Shown one piece after another: positions 1 to 17,331 of a stretch of DNA of 64,000 nucleotides. This DNA comes from Diphasiastrum complanatum. Lineage: Eukaryota; Streptophyta; Lycopodiopsida; Lycopodiales; Lycopodiaceae. The stretch is taken from assembly GCA_029204225.1 (NCBI GenBank), contig CM055094.1:63504442-63568441 (forward strand), written 5' to 3'. The stretch's first letter is position 1, and each line of letters starts with the position of its first letter. The notes below the pieces were generated by a model. That model made no database searches and was not told the DNA's origin. It worked only from the letters and a program-made list of their open reading frames with translations. The position numbers and the translations under genes were made by a program.

Positions 1-1296
1 GGATCTTGGCTTTTCTTGGGCTATTTAGGCTCTTTGAGCTCTAAACCTTCTCCTCTTGAGGCGTAGCTTCTCAAGGCTAACTCCTATTTACTATTGTGTG
101 TTTTTGTGGATTTGGAAGATGAAATCTTGTGCTAATGATCTTCTTTATTGTTATAGCATGATTAGGAAACACATACAAGCATTCATCATTTCACAACCAA
201 ACATACAATGGCAAAAGAGAAGGACTTCACATAAAAGGAAAGGTAGGAGGAGGAGGCTTTGCTTCTCTCTCTCTCTCTCTCTCAATCTCTATTCCTGCAA
301 ATGAAAAGTGAATACAAAATGGTGTCACATCTCTACTTATAGACAAAGTTAGGGTTAGGGTTTTTGGTTCACCCAAAAACCATGTACCATAATAACTTGA
401 CTATCATAAAAGTTTAAAAACCAAATTGCATTTTAGAACTACTTGGGTCCTTTCTTATTTAGGCCCACTGGTATTTTAGATCTATCTTTACTTCTCGCGC
501 CTTTGGCTTACAAGTATAGTGCACCATTTAAGGGTGTCTGACATTATATTACTAATAGATCTGTCAATAATCTGATGAAAAGTATAACTTTCTCCACACT
601 CAATCTTTTGGGATTTGTGAATGGAATAGCCAAGGTTACCCTACCAAAATGAAGCTCTATATAATTTCTCTTAGTAATAATTTCCATTGAGAAACAATTA
701 TTTTCAATTTTCCAAAAGTTTGAAATAAAAAATCGAAAACTACTTTAAAATCAAAAAATCTATCGTTTTGTCAATACTTAATAGATTTTGGATCCGTTTG
801 ATCCTACCCTGGCCTTCTTAATGTCAATGAGAATGCTTTTGCACTCCCACTTATGGCTTTTGTACCTCCAAATCTACAAAATTTTAAAAACCGCTTTCTC
901 CTACATTTTAGTATTTTCAAATCATCTGCAAGCTGCCATTGAATTTGAAAACATTTATGATTTTACATTGTAATTTTCTAACCCTCCAAGGTCCCTTTAT
1001 AATTTTGCCATAATTTGTACGCGAAAATATCCTTGAGAAAATTTTATGATCATGTTTCAAAACTTATAGAAAAGCAAGTAATGTATTCTGCATTAATCAT
1101 GTATGCATAAATAGAAAGGTACCTAAACAAATTGAAAAAAATATGTCAAATGTACCTGAAATGCAATTATCCACCATATGTGATTTTCTGAACGCTAAAT
1201 GTGCTATCATTGGTATCTGATATTTTGTTCATCAAAGTGACACTCAGGGATCATTTCATTTCGATGCAAAGCTAGTGACACACCAAATCAGACAAA
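1..1296. other. Gene-free AT-rich stretch
   Basis: No reading frame here resembles a known protein. The stretch holds a short (CT)n run near 263-283 and two adjacent TTAGGG-type units near 347-360. The transcript-like AT-rich sequence before 1297 could be old LTR or intergenic DNA, but I see no paired repeat in the window that would settle it. Confidence 0.5.
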
Positions 1297-1301
1297 CATA
1301 T

Positions 1302-1980
1302 TGTGAAGAATTGCCAAAAATTGGCAAATCTAGCTTGATAAAAAACCATGTAGAACTTTGTAAATATTATGTATAATTGGGTTCCACACATGGAAGGCCA
1401 AGATGCCACATGGCAACCCACTCCTAATGTAGGTTAGGTCAAGTCAAGAGAGTTGGTCATGTCTATTTGGTGGTCATCCCTACTTTAAGGTGAAAATTTG
1501 ACCAACTAGCTACCTACCAAGCATAACTCTAAGATCTAGGCTAGGGTTTCATTTTAGGGCAAGAAGAGTGAGTTAACCTCCTTATTACATGCTGGAAATC
1601 CACCTAAATTCAAGAAGAAAGTCAAATTTGCTATGTATTCAAGCTCCCATAGTGAGAAGATAGAATATTTTTGGAGCTCATTGACAATCTCAAGCTAGTT
1701 CACTATGTACATTGAGTTTTTGTGATCCAAATAAAACCAAATCAATTTCTACTTGTTTCTCAGGTTGAAGGCCATACTACATCCTGTAGTACACATGTGT
1801 GGGATCAGATTTCAATGTTCATCAATGGTTTTGATTGTTAATGCTTGTTGTTTGTCAAATTGCCAATCTAGATCAACTTTTTTGTGTCTAGTTTTTTGAT
1901 AGATTGTTAAGCAAGCATCCAATCACTCTTGTGGATATTTTGTAGATCCATTTATGGTCCTAAAGTACAGTACTTCCACA
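1302..1980 (+). repeat. 5' LTR of the 1302-5952 element
   Basis: Direct partner of 5253-5952. It starts TGTGAAG and ends CTTCCACA immediately before the primer site. It lacks a short insertion of about 20 bp that the right copy carries near 5440-5460. Confidence 0.88.
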
Positions 1981-1993
1981 TGGTATCAGAGAC
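1981..1993 (+). promoter_or_regulatory. Primer binding site, initiator Met-tRNA
   Basis: TGGTATCAGAGAC directly abuts the left LTR. It matches the TGGTATCAGAGC complement of plant initiator Met-tRNA with a single change near its end, the usual priming site for minus-strand synthesis in plant Copia elements. Confidence 0.85.
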
Positions 1994-2969
1994 AAGTACA
2001 AGAGCATAAGCCATTGATCTAATGCAAATCCATTTTTAGCAAGTTTTGGTGCTAAAAACTAGTATTGAGAGGGCAAGCTAAAATCTTGATTTTGGTGAGG
2101 AGATTTGATCCCAAACTTGGTAGGGGTCCAAATCCGTACTGTCCACATGTGTGGGCACCTCTGAACCTGCATTTAATTCATGGTAGTCATTTGATCCATA
2201 AAAAATCCAGTTTGTGAGCTTTTGATATGATTTTTGGTGGAACTCCTAGGATAAGCTACCAAGATTGAGTGCCATTGATTACATTTGACATAGGGTCATG
2301 AGATCTAATTTGTCTATGCTGAAATCAGGTCCTCTAAACTTGTTTTACAGGTCTTAAAAGTACATCAAAAAGTGTGAGTGAGATTGTCATGTTTTTGTCC
2401 AAAAATTGTGAAAATTGGTAGGATTTGATAGGTCTTTGATAGAATCTCATCTAATCTTCATTTATTCTTTGTGAGGGAGTGTAAGAACTGAGTAGAAGTC
2501 CAAAGAGAGGTCTAGAAGTCAAATTTGAGGTAATCAAGACAAAGTGAAACCTTTGTGAGTTTCTAGGTCAAATCAAAACCAATTTTCTTGAGCATTGTTT
2601 TGTAGGATCCTTCCAAAAAGTTCTTTTGAATCAAGGACAAGGGGATCTTGCTACTTGAATATTTGTGCATTTCAGTTAAGTTTCTAGTGGGAAAATTTTG
2701 GAAAAGAACTTAGGGAGGGTTGAGAGGTTCAATCTACTTTGTGTTCATTGATTTTCTCAAGAGTAGTCAATAGAGTGAAAAATTGGCAAGATATGTTTGA
2801 AAGTAGTTTTCACTTCATCTTATCTTCATTTCAGCTTTGTGAGGGAGCGATAGAACTGTGATTATAAGTCCATTTGTTGGATTAGAAATCAAATTTGAGT
2901 GAAACACTAGAACTTTGTGAGTTTCAAGTCAATCAAATCTATGTCTTGTTTGTAGAAGTCACTAGTAAG

Positions 2970-4279
2970 ATGGGATCTGCTAGAGCATACCTCCTAGAAG
3001 CTAGTGAGAGATTGAATTCTACAAATTATGCTATTTGTAAGGTTAGGATGGAGTCACTCTTGGTGCTCCAAGACCTTTATGAGTTCTTGATTGAAGATGA
3101 AGATGAACCTACAGGAGTTAGCTAGATACAAGAAGAGATTTGTTGAGAGAAGTATCAGCATGTACTAGTACTAAAGAGACTTGGGAGTCTTTAAAATCAA
3201 TCTATGAATCTAGCAACACTTCGAGAGTACTCATGCTCAGAAATCATATTTTGCAAAGCATGAAAAGAAGTGAGGAGAGTGCACAAGATTATGTACTCAG
3301 AATCAAGTCTCTAAATAGGGAGTTGGCTTCCATTGGAGAGAAGATTCATGATGGAGAGCTGGTACAAATTGTTCTTAATGGTCTAGGAGATGACTTTGCA
3401 AATTTGGTCCAAAGTTTTGCCATCCAAGACACCTTGCCAACTATAGAAAAACCTCACAATGTATTAGTGGCTGAAGAGTGTAGGATGCTCCATGCAAAAT
3501 CTAGGATGAGTTCCTTGTCTTTGCAGGATGGTGATGAGAAATCCAATTTCTCATTCAAGGGCAAAAAGAAGACCAATAGAAAGAAGAAGCATCCAAAGGA
3601 GGCCAAAGAAGAGGATGATGCATCAAGCTCAAAGGACAAGTCAAAGCAGAAATGCTTCTTATGTGGAAAGCAGGGGCATTATGCATCTAAATGCTACAAG
3701 AGGCTAAGAGCACAAGTGGAAGAGGACAAACAAGAAAATCTTGCAAAGGAGGAGGAGGAGGATGAAGTAGATGTATTCTTGATGGCATCTACATCCTCAC
3801 CAACAAGCAATAGCAATTCAAGAGACAATTGGTGGATCGATAGTGGGGCTGGCTCCCACATGTCTTGTGAAAAGGACTTTTTCTCAACCTTACACTCTTT
3901 CAATGATGCTAAAAAGTTTGTCTTTATTGCAAATGATGAAGAGTGTAGGATAGATGGTGTTGGTACCATCACCATCTCTTTGTGTCTAGAATCCTCAAAA
4001 TGCATGGATCTAGAAAATATCTTTTATGTACCATCAATCACTAAGAATATGCTTAGTGTTGGTCTACTCTTAGAAAGTGGTTTGGATGTCCACTTTAAGC
4101 ATGTTGTTTGTTTCATCTTGAAGAATGATGTTTGCATTGCAAAGGGATTTAAGCATGGAAGATTGTTTAAGTTGGAAGCTAGTGTTGCTTTTGAGAGGGT
4201 GAGCTTGGCAAAGGAGAAAATCACTCAAGAGGAGATCTTGGCAAAGTGTGATCTTGCTTGCATTGAGAAGGAGTATTAA
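2970..4279 (+). pseudogene. Broken Copia gag and retropepsin
   Basis: The gag N-terminus starts at the ATG at 2970 (MGSARAYLLEASERLNSTNY) and stops at about 3125. The capsid part resumes in another frame at 3140 (LREVSACTSTKETW), so a small deletion or frameshift separates them. From 3140 the frame runs 379 codons through a CCHC zinc knuckle (CFLCGKQGHYASKC, near 3651-3692) into a retropepsin whose active site reads WWIDSGAGSHMS near 3831-3866. It ends at a stop at 4277-4279, before any integrase. In Copia elements gag packages the RNA and the protease cleaves the polyprotein. The 3140-4279 part is open, but the missing join to the N-terminus makes it unlikely to be functional. Confidence 0.85.
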
Positions 4280-5252
4280 AAGGAGGAAGATCTTGAGGAT
4301 CAGACTCAAAGCATGAGAGTTCCAAGGGAGTCCTCAATGACAATGGCCGAGTCATCAAATTGTTTGCAAATCGTCCATTCAAGTGTGCATCTTGCAAGGG
4401 TGGTGAGCATTGGAGAGTCTACTATCTTTGAGTACTTTTTAGAAAGTATTAGTAGATATGAGGTGACTTGTTTCTTACCTTTAAGATATATGGTGTTTAT
4501 TACTTTGTATGACAAGACAATGAAATGAGATGCTTGGAAATCTATATTTGTTGTTGATAAAGCCATTTCACTATTTTTGTAATAGTTTGAATAGAGCCAT
4601 AAAAGATGAAACATCATTTGCTTTGGAAATCTTTGTGTCCACATGTTTTGTGCATGATCATTCTAATGTAAGGACCAAAGATTATTCTATTTCAATGATA
4701 GAAATAATGGTAGTGTTTTGCTCTTCAAGTAGAGATTGTAGAATCTGCTTGTTTTCAACTAAAGAATTTGTCAATGGTGGAAATGTGATCTTTCAAGAGT
4801 AGAAGATCTGTAAACTTGAAGAAGCACCTTTGGATCAACACCGTATTCAATTCATTGATGTTTTGGAGTCAAGTCAAGTGGAGGATCAAGCTCAAGACCC
4901 GAGGACTCCAAGAAGAACCTTCAGTATCAAAATGGAGCCATCTAGGCTCAATCATATGGATCAAGCAAGGCAAGTTGTCTTTGGCAACATTATGTATGCA
5001 CTTAATAGTTTAATTGATGTGTCAAGTGCATAAAATGCCTTGGAAGCCATGGATTGAAGTGTGCTACATGTATACATACACATTTGTGGAACATCTTGTA
5101 AGGGATCCTTTAAGAGGTGGTGAAAGATCCTTCATGGACATCAGTCTCTATTGGAGTCTCAAAAGTTCTGTGTTTGTAGCTGGATTTTTTAGACACTTCT
5201 AAAAGCATTTCATCTAGCACGAGAGTTGTAGATAGATCAAGCTAAATTTGAG
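4280..5252 (+). other. Non-canonical 3' interior of the 1302-5952 element
   Basis: This 970-bp stretch sits where integrase, RT and RNase H belong. It holds only short frames (for example 4530-4802 and 4830-5033) with no enzymatic motif that I recognise. No clear polypurine tract is visible before the right LTR. It may be remodelled pol sequence or captured DNA. Confidence 0.5.
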
Positions 5253-5952
5253 TGTGAAGAATTGCCAAAAATTGGCAAATCTAGCTTGATCAAAAACCAT
5301 GTAGAACTTTGTAAATATTGTGTATAATTGGGTTCCACACATGGAAGGCCAAGATGCCACGTCGCAACCCTCTCCTAATGTAGGTTAGATCAAGTCAAGA
5401 GAGTTGGTCATGTCTATTTGGTGGTCATCCCTACTTTATAGGACCTGCACTAAGTTTAAGGTGAAAATTTGACCGACTAGCTACCTACCAAGCATAACTC
5501 TAGGATCTAGGTTAGGGGTTCATTTTAGGGCAAGAAGAGCGAGTTAACTTCCTTATTACATGCTGGAAATCCATCTAACTTCAAGAAGGAAGTCGAATTT
5601 GCTATGTATTTCAAGCTCATATAGTGAGAAGATAGAATATTTTTGGAGCACATTGGCAATCTCAAGCTAGTTCACTATGTACATTGAGTTTTTGTGATCC
5701 AAATGAAACTAAATCAATTTCTACTTGTTTCTCAGGTTGAAGGCCGTTCTACAGCCTGTAGTACACATGTGTGGGCTCAGATTTCAATGTTGATCAATGC
5801 TTTTGATTGTTAATGCTTGTTGTTTGTCAAATTGCCAATCTAGATCAACTTTTTTGTGTCTAATTTTTTGATAGATTGTTGAGCAAGCATCCAATCACTC
5901 TTGTGAATCTTTTGTAGATCCATTTATGGTCCTAAAGTACAGTACTTTCACA
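5253..5952 (+). repeat. 3' LTR of the 1302-5952 element
   Basis: Direct partner of 1302-1980, ending ACTTTCACA next to the CATAT target duplication. The point and small indel differences from the left copy show the insertion is not recent. Confidence 0.88.
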
Positions 5953-5957
5953 CATAT

Positions 5958-6074
5958 TAACGAAATCATAATATTATGTCAATAATTACAATATCATTAG
6001 CATGAACACCAATACACGAGGAGAAAAACCACACATCACTATATTAGCATTACTAAAAAGGAAGTACAATACAC

Positions 6075-6116
<42 letters not shown>

Positions 6117-7077
6117 GATGAACAAAAAGGGTTTTGTGCCTGAGTGTTTTTGGAATTCTACAAAGCATGACCTTCAAGATGAAGAGCGTGACAAGTTATG
6201 GTTTCTCTGAGATTAGGGTTTGGGGGGGAGGGGGGGGGTTATGAGTTGTCGTACAATTCAAAGTAAAGTTAGTTGAGCCTAGAATGAAAAGAGAGAAGAT
6301 TGAAGTTTACATTGAAATTCTAACATTTATATCCGAGGACTAATGCCCAATTGCCAAACTTCAAGTATCTTCTTGCTCATAAACTAATTATTGCTAATTT
6401 GTCTCAATTACCTTCCAACCAATTTCTTCATGCATCATTAGTATATTGGTCTTTTGAAAGCCACCAATAGTAAAGACTACAGAAAAACAGTATGATGGGT
6501 TCCATTCTCACACTATGAAGACTTACCCCACCATGGGTGAAAATTACTATTATGCACTATGAACTTGCCTTGCAAACCTAGTGATTCTACTTGCAGCGCT
6601 AACTTCGATTCTGCCACAGAACCATTTCTGCATATGCAAAGCAATCTCTGGTTGCAAGGTCCAACAAGAAATTATCTGTGGCATGTATGTTGGGAGATCT
6701 TGCAATATGCTTTGATGGGTCTCTGTTCTTGACTTAGTGTAGATCACAAAGGTTTGATTGACTCTCTAGTGTGAACAATCATGCTAAAGCATTGATCTGC
6801 TTAACATGCACCAGAAGGAATGGATATGATTTTGATAACAAAAAGAGGAAATGGATATGTAAAAAGACTGAAATAATTGCAAGTGTGGAAATAGTGATGG
6901 GTGTTTGCTCTTGACTGACTATAGTTTCGATTGGCGCTTTAACGTAAGCAAATCATGCGAAAGAATAGATCTGCCTAGTATGCTCCAGAAGAAATGGATA
7001 TGGTTTTTGAGAACAAAAGAAATAAATAAATACGCAAAAAGGTACATAATATTGCAAGTATGGATAGATATACAGTT
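5958..7077. other. Intergenic region downstream of the tetraspanin gene
   Basis: No coding signal seen. It holds an (AG)n run at 6077-6114 and a G-rich tract near 6222-6238. The right part presumably includes the 3' untranslated region of the minus-strand tetraspanin gene. Confidence 0.5.
6077..6114. repeat. (AG)19 microsatellite
   Basis: Uninterrupted AG dinucleotides, about 19 units, between the retrotransposon and the tetraspanin 3' end. Confidence 0.95.
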
Positions 7078-7383
7078 TCAAACATAAGGCTTTCCGTAGG
7101 GAGAATATGTGCCATCTCTGCGAGCATTACGAAAGGCACAGCATCCTATGCTGTACACAGCTATGAGGAAAATTATCATTATGATGTTCAAGATTGCTAT
7201 TCTGTGCCAGTCTTGTTTGATGTTTTGCAGGACACCTGCTCTGCATGAGTCGCAGCTGAAGCAGAGGTTCTCATTAGTCCAGAGTATGCAATCCGGATCT
7301 GCGTTTGGATTGGTAGAGTTATCCCACTCTGTTGCATTCTCAAAGACGAATTTGCAAGCAAAAGGAGGTTTGCAGCATCCGGA
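7078..7383 (-). CDS. Tetraspanin exon 2
   Basis: Begins after the acceptor CGCGACAG and encodes the cysteine-rich half of the extracellular loop, the fourth membrane span (AILNIIMIIFLIAVYSIG) and a short tail ending PYGKPYV. 306 bp including the TGA. Confidence 0.93.
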   Translation of the reverse strand, partial: SGCCKPPFACKFVFENATEWDNSTNPNADPDCILWTNENLCFSCDSCRAGVLQNIKQDWHRIAILNIIMIIFLIAVYSIGCCAFRNARRDGTYSPYGKPYV

Positions 7384-8622
7384 CTGTCGCGAACAAGCCG
7401 CATATTAGCATCTTTGATGAGAAAAGAGTTATAAAAACTGAACATGACAGTGAAAGGAAAGTTTCTGCCGGCTTTACATGATAGTTTCTATGCTAAGAGT
7501 TTCAACGAACATTGGTGTGTTCTAGAAGCGAATGAATAAATGTTATGATAGCCTGTTATTTAGCGAAATCCTTAAGGCTGTACACAGCGACTAATCCAGA
7601 AATAAGTGCTTCAACAGTTAGCATTACTGTGGAGAGAAGTCTGAACGCAAAATATCATTTCAAAGTTTGTACAGTGAAGAATGAGCAACGTAATCAATAG
7701 TATACCTCTGCAAAGAGTTTCAGTGAACAATGGTGTTTTTAGAAGCAAATAAACAAGTGATATGATAGCTTTTAGATTAATGAAACCCTTGAGGCTGCAA
7801 ATGAAGACTAATCTATCAATCTGCCAAAGTTCAAAGTGCTTCAAACAATAAGCGTTTCTGTGGAGAACAATCTGAACGCAAAATATTATTCAAAGTCTGT
7901 AAAGAGAAAAATGAGCAATGCAACCAATAGTGTGAGTCTGCAAAGAGTTTCAGTGAACAATGGTATTTTCTAGAAGCAAACAAATAAATGATACAATAGC
8001 TTCTATAACGAAACCCTTGAGGCAGTAAATGGAGACAAAATACGTCAATATGACAAAGTTCAAAGTGCTTCAGCAGGAAGGATTTCTGTGTCTGAACAAA
8101 AAGAGCAATGCAATAAAAATATACCTGAAGGGGAGAAAGCTGGGCACTGGAAAAGGCCTCTGATGTGGGATACTCGTCGTTGAGACCTTTGCAAACTTGT
8201 GCGTCAGCAAGGCAGCTCCTGATGCGATTCCAACTTTGAGCATCGTCTACTTTCTTTTGTAGCCAAGTGGAGTAATCTTCCAACCTGTATTCTCTGAAGC
8301 CTTTTCCAGCTAACGCGTGGCCTGCACCATCATTAGTGACTACGAACGCAAATACAGTGAAGCAGAGAAGCAAGAAGATAAGCAGAAACATGACAAAGAG
8401 ATAGATCCACAAAAGTGAAGATACTCTGAAACATCCTCCCACGAAGCCAGCAATAGACACCAACAAAATAAATATCCCAATAATGGTGACTGGCCACTGC
8501 AGAAATCTCACACAGTCAGTGTTATGCTTTGTTGCCAGCCAAATGCCACCCCCTATGATAGGCACTGACAGAACAATGGTGGCAAAGTTCAGTATTCCAA
8601 TGAGGTAGTTACTAAATCCCAT
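7078..8622 (-). CDS. Tetraspanin, TET3-6-like, two exons
   Basis: Exon 1 runs from the ATG at 8622 down to 8125 (166 codons) and exon 2 from 7383 to the TGA at 7078 (101 codons), joined in phase 0 across a GT-AG intron, giving 267 aa. Four hydrophobic spans fit the family: about residues 7-28, 44-65, 72-96 and 228-247. The large extracellular loop lies between spans 3 and 4 and carries the plant GCCK signature right at the start of exon 2 (SGCCKPP), plus further cysteines (DPDC, CFSCDSC). Residues near the start (GGGIWLATKHNTDC) and after span 3 (FAFVVTNDGAGHAL, EYRLEDYSTWLQ) are typical of plant tetraspanins. The single intron after a Gln of LSP.Q is also the usual plant position. These are integral membrane proteins that organise membrane microdomains; the substrate or partner of this one is unknown. 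An upstream GTG in frame is not needed, so I chose the ATG. Confidence 0.95.
7384..8124 (-). repeat. Tetraspanin intron built of degenerate 220-230-bp repeats
   Basis: The 741-bp intron contains two to three imperfect copies of a unit about 220-230 bp long. The landmark AGAGTTTCAGTGAACAATGG recurs near 7715 and 7945, with a more diverged copy near 7496. Other shared blocks are GAAACCCTTGAGGC and TCTGAACGCAAAATAT. The spacing of the two best copies is 230 bp. Confidence 0.8.
8125..8622 (-). CDS. Tetraspanin exon 1
   Basis: 498 bp from the ATG (8620-8622) to CTTCAG followed by the donor GTATAT. It encodes the first three membrane spans and the first part of the large loop. Confidence 0.93.
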
Positions 8623-9104
8623 TTTGTGCACAATATTGAGCTCAAATGTTTTGGTTCCTGTTTGATTTTTAAAGCTGGCAATGAGTTTCTCTGCCTTGAA
8701 TAATACTCCAAATCTTGGATGATTCTTTCTGCCTTGAATAATAACGCAAATCTTCGATGGAATAGATCACAGAGGTGAACACTTGCAGAGATGGCTACCT
8801 TAATTCTAGAAAAAAGTAAGAGACAAATGCTATATGCAGAAATAATCCTCCATAGCCTGCAATTCTCAACACAGATAAACACATCATTTGGAGCGTGGAT
8901 CGAGCCACTTTCAGGGGTCAATTGTTACACCTATCTAGCATCTCCACGTGCACAGTGAAGCAAAAAGCTTGTGAGATTGCTGTCTCTGATCATTTTCTAG
9001 CACGGATCTGAAAATATGACAGATGCTGAGCCACACACACCACTGAAATTACAGAGCTCCCGTACTAATCAGATCCATACGTAACAGGTACATCTCTCTC
9101 TCTA

Positions 9105-9144
<40 letters not shown>

Positions 9145-9271
9145 CTTTAGTTTTATGCTACTTTTCTATCATTTTGGAGGTTTTACTGTTCATTTTTTTT
9201 TCACCTTCTAAACCTTAATTTCCTCCCCCTTTTGCATTCATTTTTTGAGCTCAAATCCGATCCAACGGGAT
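8623..9271 (-). promoter_or_regulatory. Upstream region of the tetraspanin gene with a (GA)n tract
   Basis: No other gene is seen. On the gene's own strand a GA-rich microsatellite (9093-9143) lies roughly 470-520 bp upstream of the start codon. GA repeats in plant promoters or 5' leaders can bind BPC/GAGA factors, but whether this one does is inference. No TATA box could be assigned with confidence. Confidence 0.4.
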
Positions 9272-9465
9272 TGGCTCAGTTCATTAGATTTGGCGTCCCA
9301 AGTTTCTTTGATCCCAAGTTCTTTGATCCAGGTTTTACCCCCCATTGGAAACCAAGATGCATCAGAAGTGGCTCAGTTCATTAGATTTGGCGTCCCAAGT
9401 TTCTTTGATCCCAAGTTCTTTGATCCAGGTTTTACCCCCCATTGGAAACCAAGATGCATCTTCTA
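9272..9465. repeat. 97-bp tandem duplication, two near-perfect copies
   Basis: Each copy starts TGGCTCAGTTCATTAGATTT and contains CCAAGTTTCTTTGATCCC and ACCCCCCATTGGAAACC. They begin at 9272 and 9369. I see no mismatch by eye between the copies, so the duplication is recent. Confidence 0.9.
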
Positions 9466-9998
9466 AGCTATCTAGAAATTCAAGGTTTATGAACATTTGC
9501 ATTCTCCAAGAAAAGTGTTAAGCATCAATCTTTATAGAGACGTTAGGTTGTTTCGAGATCTCTTTATGGGACAAATGTAAACTCCTCTTGTCACTTCTCA
9601 ATCAGCAACTATCAGATGTAGTTCAACTGACTTTAGAGTTTCTAAAAATTATCTTAATCTATGACAATAACCAGTTATAACGCTCACAAGGAGTCTGTTT
9701 TACCATGGGTTGTCGACATTATCTATTGCTACTTTTTCTCAACGACAAATTTTAAGTCTTTTTCCCATTTTGTCTTTTAATTTTTTTATCTTGGAGATTT
9801 GAATTTCACTTGAAAGGTTTAGCACATTACCTCAAACATTTATTGAAGGTGTTTGTGTAATTATGTTGCCGAAATTCTAAAGATGTTGGCATAGTTTTAA
9901 GATTTGCGTACGGGACAAATGCAAAGCTCACGTGTCATCTGTGAGGCACCCACTTGACACCTTGTGGATCAATCAACATCTTGTCTATCCATGCCCAT

Positions 9999-15736
<5,738 letters not shown>

Positions 15737-16010
15737 AGTTAGAATTAAAGTAGAATCATTGTCTTATTGTGCTGTGGGTCCTATCAGTGGATAAGGATCA
15801 ATTGGCCTCGCCACAAGGCAAGTTGATGGGACACGCGTCCCACCAACGGCAACCTGGGTCATGCATGGGTTGCCTGAGTGAACAACTATATGTACAGTGT
15901 AATTTCATTTTGAGAAATACAGTTGCTATGTGAGCTTGCTGTGGAGAGTGTTTTCTGTCTGTGTTATTGTGTAGCATGATCTGTGTTCCTGTGCAAAGCA
16001 AATTCTAAGT
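15737..16010 (+). repeat. 5' LTR, 274 bp
   Basis: Matches 21509-21782 at full length. Shared blocks include GTGGGTCCTATCAGTGGATA and CAACGGCAACCTGGGTCATG. It ends AATTCTAAGT immediately before the primer site. Confidence 0.88.
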
Positions 16011-16024
16011 TGGTATCAGAGCCG
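16011..16024 (+). promoter_or_regulatory. Primer binding site, initiator Met-tRNA
   Basis: TGGTATCAGAGCCG abuts the left LTR and is a full match to the usual plant Copia primer site. It fixes the LTR 3' end at 16010. Confidence 0.9.
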
Positions 16025-17331
16025 TACAAGGAGTGTACACAGTACAACATCGCCATTGAAGAGAGCTTCGGGAGAACTGTCTTCTGAGAGTTTGGGGTTT
16101 ACGGCGGGTTGAAGACTGAAAGAGAAGCACTGGTGCACGGTTTCTAGTTTATAGAGGCTTGCCAAGCTCGGCAGAGGGATTATTAGCCTGTGCATAGCAT
16201 CAGACAGGGAAAAATTTGGTGAAAAATTGACAATTTTGAAGCCAGTTGAAAATTGAAACCGGGTTTGGGATTACGGTTTTTTATACATAACTGGTGATTT
16301 TTTCGCTGTTTGTGCACCGTTTTGGATGCCATAAGGACAAGAAGAAAGCTAATTACATTGTCAACCAGCCATGGAGAGATTCTGAGGTTTATGTCAGAGC
16401 TTTGTCTCCAGACAATTAACCTAGCAGATTTGCGGTAAAAGGTGAAAAAAGCCACTTTGTCAAGTTGAGTTAAAATCACCGTTTCTCCACGGAATTTCAT
16501 GAGTGAACACTCTACAGACTTGGTATCAGTAGGACAACCTGCTCCAGGCCTCAGATCGTGCTCAAATTGATCCATAGGCAAGTTAGATCAAGCAAAAACG
16601 AACTTGGGGAGGCGCGGCCGTAGACAGGGAGGTCACGGATTGTTCGCGCGTGGAACCAAGGTGAAACTATAGCGTTTCGGAGTGGGTAGTGCTTACAAGA
16701 CTCTCCATTAGTGCACAAGAGTGCTCAGATCCATTGGATAGAGAAGCTACAAGATCAACGGCTCAGTTCGTGCTATCCAGAAGGGATATCCACAGTTGGA
16801 TCAAAATCAACCATTGGATGGAGTCTGAAGGGTTGTTGAAGAGGGCCTTGAAGAAATGAAGTGCATTTTGGCCTTCAACTTCATTAAAATTTTTCATACT
16901 GAAATTGGAGTTGGGTCCCTTCACAAGTGAAGAGTGAAGTTTTTTCAAGGTGAAGAAACAGTTCAAAAACTAGAAAAGTCCCTATTTTTGGGTCCTTTGC
17001 CCGTTTTGACCCAAACGAAAGGCTATAACTTCCAAACGAAGGGCACTCGAACTGTACCTGCAAGTACGATACAACAAAACAGAGTGATTGCAGCGGAGAA
17101 AGTGTTCGGAGTGCGCCAAAAGTGATTTCACCATTCCACTGGGCACGTTGTTGGGAGTTGACGACTGAGTGCATTTCGGAAGGCGACACCGATTTGGCTT
17201 TCAAATTGGTGGAAAAGCGGTGAGTGGCCTGGTAAGGGAAAAAGTGCAAGTCATTAATTTCAACTTCTGATGTCATGTTGGCCTCGACATACTGTTTTTA
17301 GCCTACGGCAGAAGTTTCAAGCAGTTTTGTG
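16025..17331 (+). other. 1.3-kb untranslated leader of the Copia element
   Basis: No plus-strand frame is convincing before the gag ATG at 17332. Leaders of this length occur in plant Copia elements and would hold packaging signals, but I cannot point to one. Confidence 0.5.

Larger units (their letters stand above)
1302..5952 (+). mobile_element. Non-autonomous Copia-type LTR retrotransposon (gag-protease only)
   Basis: Two direct repeats, 1302-1980 and 5253-5952, both begin TGTGAAGAATTGCC and end in ..TTYCACA style TG..CA termini. They are flanked by the identical 5-bp duplication CATAT (1297-1301 and 5953-5957), so the boundaries are firm. A Met-tRNA primer site follows the left repeat at 1981. 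The 3.3-kb interior encodes a broken gag and a retropepsin but no recognisable integrase, reverse transcriptase or RNase H, so movement would need enzymes from another element. Gag and LTR start resemble the nested element at 51082-56176. The exact duplication shows that it arrived by insertion. Confidence 0.9.

Noticed and set aside
347-360. Telomere-like TTAGGG units
   Set aside because: Only two units, and the plant-type repeat would be TTTAGGG; chance or leader motif.
8589-8921. 110-codon minus-strand frame above the tetraspanin
   Set aside because: Overlaps the tetraspanin start in another frame and has no motif; probably leader or promoter sequence.
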